From assembly GCA_013816415.1 (NCBI GenBank), contig JACDEN010000238.1, positions 1-5,349 of the forward strand: a DNA stretch of 5,349 bases. Reading direction: 5' to 3'. Shown one piece after another: positions 1 to 5,349 of the stretch (position 1 is its first letter; each line of letters opens with the position of its first letter). Both the position numbers and the translations under genes were made by a program. The notes below the pieces were generated by a model. It saw nothing but the letters and a program-made list of their open reading frames with translations, searched no databases and was not told the origin of the DNA. This stretch comes from Planctomycetota bacterium. Lineage in GTDB: Bacteria > Planctomycetota > UBA11346.

Positions 1-232
1 CCCCGGGACCAGGCAGGGCCTCGCCGATCCGCGCGAGCTCGGGAAAGCGGGCGAGCAGATCGAGATCGTTGCGGCTCTTCACCGCCAGCTTCGATCCATC
101 CCAGGAGGTCAGCGCGCGGAACCCGTCCCATTTGAATTCGAAGGCGAACTCCGCGTCATCGGCCTGAGTCGGCAGGGTCCCCGGCGTCGCCTTCATCGGC
201 CGGAGATTCCTGGGAAACGACGGGGAACGCAT
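1..232 (-). CDS. ATP-dependent DNA ligase, N-terminal fragment (cut by window edge)
   Basis: I translated this frame by hand; 77 codons are visible before the left edge. The protein opens with a short basic leader, then P12-M13, and has the covalent nucleotidyltransferase motif I as K34-W35-D36-G37-F38-R39 inside the stretch EFKWDGFRAL. K34 is the expected lysine that becomes AMP-linked. S53-R54-N55 fits the following conserved 'SRN' element. This pattern is typical of the ligase domain of bacterial LigC and LigD proteins, which seal nicks using ATP, often in Ku-dependent end joining. Because the ligase domain is at the very N-terminus, a stand-alone ligase or a ligase-first LigD are both possible; the missing C-terminus would decide. 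The ATG at 232 has no Shine-Dalgarno, but a TATAAT lies 6 nt upstream. The in-frame ATG at 196 (M13) would cut into the conserved P-M element and is less likely. Family assignment is strong; the subtype is open. Confidence 0.9.
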   Translation of the reverse strand, partial: MRSPSFPRNLRPMKATPGTLPTQADDAEFAFEFKWDGFRALTSWDGSKLAVKSRNDLDLLARFPELARIGEALPGPG

Positions 233-238
233 GCGCGG

Positions 239-244
239 ATTATA
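239..244 (-). promoter_or_regulatory. Perfect -10 box (TATAAT) for the ligase gene, probably leaderless
   Basis: The minus strand reads TATAAT here, with exactly 6 nt before the ligase ATG at 232. Transcription normally begins about 7 nt after the -10 hexamer, which would place +1 on the A of the start codon. No purine-rich ribosome site lies between. The expected -35 position (about 262-267) reads CCGGGC, not a TTGACA-like hexamer, so an activator or another sigma factor may be needed. The hexamer is seen directly; promoter function is inferred. Confidence 0.5.
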
Positions 245-256
245 GCCCGGCGAACG

Positions 257-284
257 CCTGCGCCCGGAATTATCGGGACGCAGG
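257..284. repeat. Bulged inverted repeat over the ligase -35 region
   Basis: On the plus strand CCTGCG+CCCG (257-266) pairs with CGGG+A+CGCAGG (274-284). This makes a 10-bp stem with a single bulged A at 278 and a 7-nt AT-rich loop. It covers the place where the -35 element of the TATAAT at 239-244 should be, so it could be an operator. It could instead be an RNA hairpin ending transcription from the upstream gene, but no U-tract follows on either strand. The repeat is seen directly; its role is not established. Confidence 0.4.
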
Positions 285-325
285 ACGGTGTCGTCGAACC
301 TCTGGCGCCAGGTACCGTGCGCCCC

Positions 326-345
326 GGCCGAGTGGCTACTCGGCC
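326..345 (-). terminator. Hairpin straddling the stop codon of the transglutaminase-like gene
   Basis: GGCCGAGT (326-333) and ACTCGGCC (338-345) are perfect 8-bp inverted arms around a 4-nt loop, extendable by G-U pairs on the minus-strand transcript. The stem contains the TAG stop (338-336). It is GC-rich and sits where a terminator would be expected. It lacks a following U-tract, so it is not a canonical intrinsic terminator. It may slow polymerase, protect the mRNA 3' end, or act with the second hairpin at 257-284. Confidence 0.35.
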
Positions 346-2315
346 AATTCCAGGACGATCGATTTCATCAGCGGCTTGCCGTCGCAGGTGATCGCCCAGG
401 TGTCGGTCGCCTGCTTGGCGATATGGACGTCCTGCTTCGTCTTGCCGTTCTCATCGTAGGTGTAGGTGACCTTGACCGGACGGAAGCCGCCGTTCGGCTC
501 CTTGTAGTCGGCGGCCATGCGCCAGTCGAACAGGCAGGTGGTGTTGCGCTGGTGCCCGGTCAGGCGGATCTGCGCCTGCTTGGTTCCCGCCGGGATATCG
601 GTGACGGTGAAGTACTTGGTGATGCCGACCGTCGGTCCGGTGAGGTGCTCGACCTCCTTGAAGGTCTTGCCGTCATCGAAGGACACCGACACGTCGTAGG
701 AATCCTTCGCATCGCGCGCGCGCCAGTGCGCATTCATGCGCAGCCGGGTCATGTCGCCGGGAGTCGCGATGGTGAAGGTCGCATCGCCGGCGCCGGTCTC
801 GCCGACGCCGAGGATTCCGGGCGCCAGGCCCTTGACCACAGGATGGAAATCGAGGTACGACAGCTGCTTTCCTTTGCAGGCGTCGGGATTCATGCAGCCT
901 TCCTCGGTGATCGTCCCTTCCTGGGCGCCGGTCGCGAAGGTGATGGTGTTCTTGCCGGCGTCGAGCGCGGGCAGCGGCGTCTGCGCGTGCAGGATGTCGT
1001 TGCTGATCTTCACCGCGGCGAGGCCGGTGTTGGCGCCCGAGATCTCGAACTTCAGACGGTAATCGTAGCGCAGGTAATTCAGCGGCTTGAGATCCACCTT
1101 CTGATCGCCGGCGGCGGTCGCCTTCGAAATCTCCTTCCAATCCAGGCCCTGGTTGTCGCTGAAGGACACGGTGACGGAGCCGTTGCCGCCGATGACGGCG
1201 GTGTAGGCGAGTTCGCCGCCGAGGTAGACGTAGCTCGAGGGCATGCGCACCACCAGGACGCCGGGCTTGGCGACATCCTTGGCGTGCAGCGCGGGCGCGG
1301 CCTTGTCCTCGGAGGTGGTGGCGAGGTTGTCGGCGACCAGGGCTCCGCCGCGGAACGCGCCGGTGGCCAAGGGCAGGTCGTACACCAGCGTGCCGTTGCC
1401 GACGCGGCCCGGCGCGATGTCTCCCATCTTGGCCTGGACGCCGAGGTACTTGCGGTCCTTCATCAGTTCATCGGCGGGGTCGCCGGGGACGTTCATGCCC
1501 TTGTTCGACCAGTTGCGCGTCAGCTTCTCGCCTTGGCGCAGCTGGATGTTGAGCTGGTAGCCCATCGACGGGCCGTATTCGAAGACGCCGGCCTTGTCGT
1601 CAGGAAAGTCGTATTCCTGCATGTTCGACGGCCAGCCGTGCCAGCCGGCGCCGTTGATGCCGTCCTTGTCGTAGAAGGTGGACGAGGCGAGCAGCGGAGG
1701 TCCGTTCTTCCAGCCCCCGTCCTTGGCGAACGCGCGCAGCTTGTTGTCGTTCCCGCGCAGGTCGCCGTGCGAGCCGAGCCACTCCATCACCGCGTGGCGG
1801 ATCTCGTCGACGCTCGCGACCTTGCCATCCGGCTTGACGAAGTAGTTCATCAGCGAGGCGTCGAACAGGTGCCACGCATCGTCGTAGAAGATCTCGGGCA
1901 CGCTGTGGGCGTTGATGATGCGGCCGCGCGCCTTGAGGCCGATGTAACGGGCGAGGCCTTCGATGTTGCTCGAGGCGCAGCAGCACTGGCCGTAGCCGTA
2001 GACGTGGATGGTCTTGAGCGGGTCGTGGACGTTCTCGCCAAAGGCGACCGCTTCGTTGGGCGGCGTGTCCTGGTGGCGGTACTTCACCACCGTCTTCCAG
2101 ATCGCGATGGCCTTCTCCTGATCCGTCATGCCATCCGTGATGTAGGTCTTCTTCCACGACTCGAGATCCGAGACGTCCTCGACCTTGTCCGAGAGCACCT
2201 TGATCGCACTGACGATCCCGGGAGGGGCCGCAGCGTCACCGGCGACGAGCGCGGCCGGCGCGGACAGGCCAAGCAAGCAGGAGAGGGTAGCGCGGCAGAA
2301 GATGGGCAGACGCAT
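336..2315 (-). CDS. Secreted transglutaminase-like domain protein with C-terminal Asp-box modules
   Basis: A 659-aa protein. Residues 1-26 form a signal peptide: basic start, hydrophobic LSCLLGLSAPAALVA, small residues at the likely cut. Residues about 60-155 match a transglutaminase-like (papain-fold) core. The candidate nucleophile C111 lies in G-Q-C-C-C, exactly 15 residues before the G-L-K-A-R that corresponds to GIPAR of the family. H137 (in NAHSVPEIF) and D152 (in WHLFDAS) complete the triad. Residues about 360-600 look like two beta-rich modules, each with an Asp-box-like turn: imperfect at 386-393 (SDNQGLDW) and exact at 545-552 (SFDDGKTF). The core family includes protein crosslinkers, amidases and cysteine peptidases, so the reaction cannot be named. 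The product should act outside the cytoplasm. The ATG at 2315 is chosen because the signal peptide starts there and a GGAG lies upstream; the open frame continues to 2516, but that extension overlaps the GH9 gene and carries no signal-like sequence. Confidence 0.82.
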   Translation of the reverse strand: MRLPIFCRATLSCLLGLSAPAALVAGDAAAPPGIVSAIKVLSDKVEDVSDLESWKKTYITDGMTDQEKAIAIWKTVVKYRHQDTPPNEAVAFGENVHDPLKTIHVYGYGQCCCASSNIEGLARYIGLKARGRIINAHSVPEIFYDDAWHLFDASLMNYFVKPDGKVASVDEIRHAVMEWLGSHGDLRGNDNKLRAFAKDGGWKNGPPLLASSTFYDKDGINGAGWHGWPSNMQEYDFPDDKAGVFEYGPSMGYQLNIQLRQGEKLTRNWSNKGMNVPGDPADELMKDRKYLGVQAKMGDIAPGRVGNGTLVYDLPLATGAFRGGALVADNLATTSEDKAAPALHAKDVAKPGVLVVRMPSSYVYLGGELAYTAVIGGNGSVTVSFSDNQGLDWKEISKATAAGDQKVDLKPLNYLRYDYRLKFEISGANTGLAAVKISNDILHAQTPLPALDAGKNTITFATGAQEGTITEEGCMNPDACKGKQLSYLDFHPVVKGLAPGILGVGETGAGDATFTIATPGDMTRLRMNAHWRARDAKDSYDVSVSFDDGKTFKEVEHLTGPTVGITKYFTVTDIPAGTKQAQIRLTGHQRNTTCLFDWRMAADYKEPNGGFRPVKVTYTYDENGKTKQDVHIAKQATDTWAITCDGKPLMKSIVLELAE

Positions 2316-2325
2316 GGGTTCGATG

Positions 2326-2329
2326 CTCC
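2326..2329 (-). promoter_or_regulatory. Ribosome binding site for the transglutaminase-like gene
   Basis: The minus strand reads GGAG here, 10 nt before the ATG at 2315. The spacing is slightly long but acceptable. It supports this internal ATG over the in-frame ATG at 2516, which lies inside the end of the GH9 gene. Confidence 0.5.
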
Positions 2330-2357
2330 GTTCGTGACAAAACGTATCCGAGGCGGG

Positions 2358-2386
2358 AGTATGACCCTTTTTTCCGTACCGCGCAA
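2358..2386 (-). promoter_or_regulatory. Weak promoter candidate for the transglutaminase-like gene
   Basis: On the minus strand TTGCGC (2386-2381) and CATACT (2363-2358) are separated by exactly 17 nt. CATACT matches four of six TATAAT positions, and TTGCGC keeps only the TTG of TTGACA. Start of transcription near 2350 would leave a leader of about 35 nt containing the GGAG at 2326-2329. The spacing is good but the hexamers are poor, so the gene may instead be read through from the GH9 gene. Confidence 0.28.
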
Positions 2387-2410
2387 TCGGCGGCAACGGA
2401 CGCCCCCAGG

Positions 2411-2438
2411 GCGACGTACGTCCTGTCGCCAACGTCGC
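2411..2438. repeat. Nested inverted repeats in the gap between GH9 and transglutaminase-like genes
   Basis: GCGACGT (2411-2417) and ACGTCGC (2432-2438) are perfect 7-bp inverted arms. Overlapping them, GACGTACGTC (2413-2422) is a perfect 10-bp palindrome, and GGCGAC (2410-2415) can pair alternatively with GTCGCC (2425-2430). The element lies just after the GH9 stop and about 60-70 nt upstream of the predicted start of transcription of the next gene. It could be a regulator binding site or an mRNA 3' structure. No U-tract follows on the minus strand; the homopolymer at 2373-2368 reads as A in that direction. Confidence 0.35.
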
Positions 2439-2463
2439 GTAGGCCGAATCGCCCCGCGCCGGA

Positions 2464-4920
2464 TCAGCGGCGGGTCGGCCTCGCTGCGAGATATCCCCAG
2501 GTCCAGACGCTCTCATCCCAGATGTCGGTGGTGAATTCGTTCACCGGGATGAAGAGGTAGGTGTCGGTGTAGGATTCGCTCAGCGGCCATTTCAGGTAGC
2601 CCGGCGACATCACCGAATCGATCGCCGGCAGGATCCAATACGCCCACGTGCACGGACGGTTCACGTGGTCTTCGATGCCGTAGACGGTGAGGCCTTCCGG
2701 CGCTTGCTGGCCGCTGATGCGCGAATCGAGGTGTAGGGGATGGCGGATCGGGTTCGACCCGAGACCGGTGGTGAAGACCAGGTTGTCGGGGTTGGCCCCC
2801 GAGCTGAATTGGCAGGCGCGCACGCCGGTCTCGAGATGGCGCACCTCGCCGGTGAGGTGGTAGGCGCGCAGCGCCACGTGTCCGCAGTGCGGCGTCGAAT
2901 AGAAGCCCATGAACATCGGACGATAACGGTTGTCGCAGACGATGTCGAAGGCGTTGCCGTCGGCGTAGGCCTTGGCGGAATCGGCGAGCATCTCCAGCCC
3001 CGTGACCGCGCGCGCACGCACCACGGGATCGGTGAGCGCGGTGTCAGCCACGGCATAGGCGAAGGCGGCATCGCTCTGCGACGCCTTCATGTAATCGAAC
3101 AGCGCCGGCGTGTCGGTCGTCAGCACGGTGTCGAGCAGGAACAGATCGTGCCAGCGGCGGTCGCGGGTCAGTCGCAGCATCTCGACCGCGGCGAGGTTCC
3201 GGCTGTCGCGCGCGGTCCACGCCAGCTCCGCCGCGGTCCGCTTCCGCTCCCGAGCCTGGCGTGCGAACTCCGCTTCCGCCCACGCCATCGCCCGCGCGGC
3301 GGATTCGGCATAGACCTCAGCGAGCTTGGCGTCGTGGCGGCGCAGCAGCCGGGCGGCGCGCGCGCAGACCGCGGTGTAATACCAGGAATTGCCGGGATCC
3401 GGCGCCGCGAGGTACACCGGCAGCACCGTCGTGTGCCAGCTCACGGTGTTGCCGGAGGGATCGCCGACGGTCTCCAGCCCATAGCCGACGCCGCCCTCGG
3501 CGGTCTGGGTGCGGCGGAAGCAGTCGATCTCGAACAGCACCTCGTTGAAGAGGTCGGGGATGCGATGGTCGCGCGGGATATTCAGCGCGACGCGCGCCGC
3601 GAAATCCGGGAACAGGTCGGCGATCTCCAGCTGCGCCATGGTCGCGCGCAGATGGCTGACGCGGCGCGGATTCCAATCGCCAGCGTCGTGGTAGCCGCCC
3701 CAGGCATTGGTCACGCGCTCATTGGTCGCGTGGTCCTTCAGGCCCTGCTGCAGATGGTGCTCGTCGCCGGCGTCGTCCGACCAGATTCCCGCGGCCCAGG
3801 TCGAGCGCAGGATCTCGACGCCGTCGTCCGGGTGGTGATCGCGCGGCTTGATGAAGGTGGTGAAGGGCGGGCCGAGGGCGATGCCGCTGCGTTGGTGCAG
3901 GAAGCCGCGCATCTGCACCACGAAGGCGTGCTCCCAGGTGGCGGCGCCGTCGTCGATGACGAAGGGATGGCCGCAGCCGATGCCGTCGACGTGCAGCCGG
4001 TAGCGCCCCGGCTTGGTGAACTGCGAGAAATCCATGCGCAGCACGTCGGTGCCGTTGTAGTTCGCCGGCTTGAACATCGCTTCGGCTTCGCCGGCGCGCC
4101 GCGCCATCTCGACCGCACCGCTGAACGCCTCGGCGCCGGTGGCGTCATCGAGCAGCTGGAAGCGCAGGCCAGCCGGATAGCTGTAGGCGCCCTGGTTGTC
4201 GCTGGCTGCGCCCGCTTCCCATCCCAGCCAGATCGACAGGTAGCCGCGCTTGAACGGATCGTCGGCGCGGTAGCCGATCTGGGTGGTGTGCACCGCGAGG
4301 GAGCGGATGGAGCGGGTCTCGTTGCGGAACACCACCTCGGACGGCTGCGCGCCGAGCCCGGCGCAGCCGATGCGGTAGGTGCGGCCCTCGGTGAGCGGGA
4401 TCGGCATGCGCAGGAACAGCACATGGCGCGCCGGCGGCTTCCTCCACGCGTAATCGATCGGCTTGCTCTTGCGGCTCACCGCGCGCGGGTGGATGCCATT
4501 GGTGAAGGCGGGATCGTCGGCGCTGCTCACGGTGTAGGTGCCAGCGCGGTCGGCGACGACGGTGTCCAGCTCCTTGCCCGACTGCGACGCGGGCGTGATC
4601 AGCTGCCGGCGATCGCCGACGCCGACGATCTCGCCGCACGCGACGCCGTTGCGCATCAGCGTCAGGGTCTCCGTCCCGCCGTCCGTCTTGCGATCGATCG
4701 TGTCGCCCGCGCGCTTCTGGTAATCGGTCACGCTGCCGGGGATCACCGACCCGGCCTCGATGGTGAGCGCGATGATGTCGGGGGCGACCAGGCACGTCCC
4801 CGTCACCCGCGGCGCCGACGACGCCTCGCCGGCGGCGGCCAGCGCCTGGCACGCGAGGATCAGCGTCACCGCCATGGCCATCGCCATCGCCACTGCGGAG
4901 CTGCTTCGGGCGATGGTCAC
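2464..4920 (-). CDS. Exported glycoside hydrolase family 9 (cellulase-type) enzyme
   Basis: An 818-aa protein. Residues 1-30 are an export signal, with a possible lipobox LILA-C24 as an alternative to cleavage near ALA-AA. Residues about 36-205 are an N-terminal region I cannot assign. About 206-325 resemble the Ig-like domain preceding many bacterial GH9 catalytic domains (HTTQIGYRADDPFKRG, then GRYRLHVDG and HPFVI). About 326-815 are the (alpha/alpha)6-type catalytic domain. GGYHDAGDWN (408-417) gives the water-activating aspartates D412 and D415; TGLGSNPIRHPLH (718-730) is the family's substrate-loop signature with R734 after it; N794-E795 gives the likely acid E795. GH9 enzymes invert the anomeric carbon while hydrolysing beta-1,4-glucans such as cellulose, though some act on other beta-glucans or chito-oligosaccharides, so the substrate is inferred. 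The start is GTG; its TGA-overlapping position (GTGA) with the AraC stop and a GGAG site argue for it over ATG codons at residues 12, 14 and 16. Confidence 0.88.
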   Translation of the reverse strand: MTIARSSSAVAMAMAMAVTLILACQALAAAGEASSAPRVTGTCLVAPDIIALTIEAGSVIPGSVTDYQKRAGDTIDRKTDGGTETLTLMRNGVACGEIVGVGDRRQLITPASQSGKELDTVVADRAGTYTVSSADDPAFTNGIHPRAVSRKSKPIDYAWRKPPARHVLFLRMPIPLTEGRTYRIGCAGLGAQPSEVVFRNETRSIRSLAVHTTQIGYRADDPFKRGYLSIWLGWEAGAASDNQGAYSYPAGLRFQLLDDATGAEAFSGAVEMARRAGEAEAMFKPANYNGTDVLRMDFSQFTKPGRYRLHVDGIGCGHPFVIDDGAATWEHAFVVQMRGFLHQRSGIALGPPFTTFIKPRDHHPDDGVEILRSTWAAGIWSDDAGDEHHLQQGLKDHATNERVTNAWGGYHDAGDWNPRRVSHLRATMAQLEIADLFPDFAARVALNIPRDHRIPDLFNEVLFEIDCFRRTQTAEGGVGYGLETVGDPSGNTVSWHTTVLPVYLAAPDPGNSWYYTAVCARAARLLRRHDAKLAEVYAESAARAMAWAEAEFARQARERKRTAAELAWTARDSRNLAAVEMLRLTRDRRWHDLFLLDTVLTTDTPALFDYMKASQSDAAFAYAVADTALTDPVVRARAVTGLEMLADSAKAYADGNAFDIVCDNRYRPMFMGFYSTPHCGHVALRAYHLTGEVRHLETGVRACQFSSGANPDNLVFTTGLGSNPIRHPLHLDSRISGQQAPEGLTVYGIEDHVNRPCTWAYWILPAIDSVMSPGYLKWPLSESYTDTYLFIPVNEFTTDIWDESVWTWGYLAARPTRR
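4871..4894. repeat. Short GCCATS hexamer repeat in the GH9 signal peptide
   Basis: Four consecutive hexamers read GCCATG, GCCATC, GCCATC, GCCACT on the plus strand. They encode the Met-Ala repeats of the GH9 signal peptide (around residues 10-17). Gain or loss of a unit would stay in frame and change the hydrophobic core by two residues. Probably simple-sequence drift. Confidence 0.5.
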
Positions 4921-5349
4921 AGCGGCTCTCCGGAGGCCGCGGCCGATTCCCGCGGGCGCATCGCCGGCAGCCGCATGCGTTCGCGGTACGCCGACGGGCT
5001 GAGCCCGCAGACCCGGCGGAACTGCCGGCTGAATTGGAAGGCGTCGGGATAGCCGACCTGTTCGCCGACGCGCGACACCGGCTCTTCGGTGGTCACCAGC
5101 AGGCGCTGCGCCTGCTGCATGCGCAGCCGGCGCAGGTAGGTCAGCGGCGGCACCCCCATCGTCTCGAGGAAGAGCGCGTGGAAGCGGCTCGGCGACAGCG
5201 CCGCGCGGCGCGCCAGCTCATCGCGGCCGATCGGCTGCGACCAGTGCTCGTGCACGAAGCGCAGGATCGGCAGCAGCCGTTCGCTACGCGCGATCATGCG
5301 CAGGCCGGCGTGCCCGGGCGGGGCGAACGCGGCGAGCGCGGCCAGCAGC
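4917..5349 (-). CDS. AraC-family transcriptional regulator, C-terminal part (5' end outside window)
   Basis: The visible 143 residues hold the AraC/XylS DNA-binding domain. Numbering from the in-frame Met at 5297, the first helix-turn-helix covers about residues 24-44 (RDELARRAALSPSRFHALF). The linker helix LRRLRMQQAQRLL follows. The second helix-turn-helix covers about 73-95 (VSRVGEQVGYPDAFQFSRQF) and ends in the family signature GLSPSAYRERM. The frame stays open upstream of that Met to the window edge with ordinary coding sequence (LLAALAAFAPPGHAGLR), so 5297 is probably not the true start. A sensing domain, often a cupin in full-length members of about 280-300 aa, should lie beyond the edge. 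These proteins usually activate sugar or polysaccharide genes on binding a ligand. The TGA at 4919-4917 overlaps the GH9 GTG, so the two genes are likely one transcript and the regulator's target may include this operon. Confidence 0.9.
   Translation of the reverse strand, partial: LLAALAAFAPPGHAGLRMIARSERLLPILRFVHEHWSQPIGRDELARRAALSPSRFHALFLETMGVPPLTYLRRLRMQQAQRLLVTTEEPVSRVGEQVGYPDAFQFSRQFRRVCGLSPSAYRERMRLPAMRPRESAAASGEPL
4926..4931 (-). promoter_or_regulatory. Ribosome binding site for the GH9 gene, inside the AraC coding region
   Basis: The minus strand reads GGAGAG here; GGAG ends 7 nt before the GTG at 4920. It lies within the last codons of the AraC-family gene (Ser-Gly-Glu-Pro-Leu-stop). 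This supports the GTG start and coupling of GH9 translation to that of the regulator. Confidence 0.7.

Noticed and set aside
194..196. Alternative ligase start at the in-frame ATG (M13)
   Set aside because: It would remove the proline of the conserved P-M element, and its upstream AGGA is poorly spaced (11 nt). The ATG at 232 with its TATAAT is preferred, though not proven.
2277..2279. Lipobox at C13 of the transglutaminase-like protein
   Set aside because: R8 lies only five residues before C13, leaving no hydrophobic stretch ahead of it, so an ordinary signal peptide fits better.
2361..2373. T-run at 2368-2373 as an intrinsic terminator
   Set aside because: The T-run is on the plus strand, where no gene ends. 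On the minus strand it is an A-run, and no strong stem precedes it in the plus direction.
2316..2516. N-terminal extension of the transglutaminase-like frame up to an ATG at 2516
   Set aside because: The 67 extra residues are low-complexity, overlap the GH9 3' end and would bury the signal peptide. The ATG at 2315 has a GGAG and opens directly into a signal sequence.
288..2534. Long plus-strand open frame (748 codons) opposite the transglutaminase-like gene
   Set aside because: Its translation is a Val/Ala/Gly/Arg/His-rich string with no recognisable domain, typical of an antisense frame in GC-rich coding DNA. The minus strand carries the signal peptide and catalytic motifs.
2740..5052. Long plus-strand open frame (770 codons) opposite the GH9 gene
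   Set aside because: Same antisense-shadow composition, running through both the GH9 and AraC genes with no motif or plausible start signal.
5295..5297. Met at 5297 as the start of the AraC-family gene
   Set aside because: The frame remains open and protein-like to the window edge, and a DNA-binding domain alone would be short for the family. Treated as an internal Met of a truncated gene.

Overview
This is a GC-rich bacterial window whose four recognisable genes all lie on the minus strand, so the biological reading order runs from high to low coordinates. The composition, the secreted polysaccharide-degrading enzyme and the secreted transglutaminase-like protein would suit an environmental bacterium of the Planctomycetota/Verrucomicrobiota kind. 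That placement is a low-confidence impression from protein style, not something the sequence proves.

Layout in reading order: (1) The C-terminal part of an AraC-family regulator (5349-4917), whose N-terminus lies beyond the window. (2) A complete 818-aa exported glycoside hydrolase family 9 (cellulase-type) protein (4920-2464), starting at a GTG that overlaps the regulator's stop by 4 nt. (3) A 148-nt gap (2463-2316) with inverted repeats and a weak promoter candidate. (4) A complete 659-aa exported protein with a transglutaminase-like Cys-His-Asp core and two C-terminal beta-type modules (2315-336). (5) A 103-nt gap (335-233) with two hairpins and a perfect TATAAT. (6) The first 77 codons of an ATP-dependent DNA ligase with motif I KWDG (232-1), running off the left edge.

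The regulator and the GH9 gene look translationally coupled, so the AraC protein probably controls a carbohydrate-utilisation unit. The transglutaminase-like protein follows on the same strand and is also exported; it may share that unit or have its own promoter. The DNA ligase is functionally unrelated and appears to be a separate transcription unit. Its -10 box sits exactly where a leaderless mRNA would begin at the ATG. No RNA genes, IS elements, CRISPR arrays or phage signatures were seen. The long plus-strand open frames are antisense shadows of the GC-rich genes.
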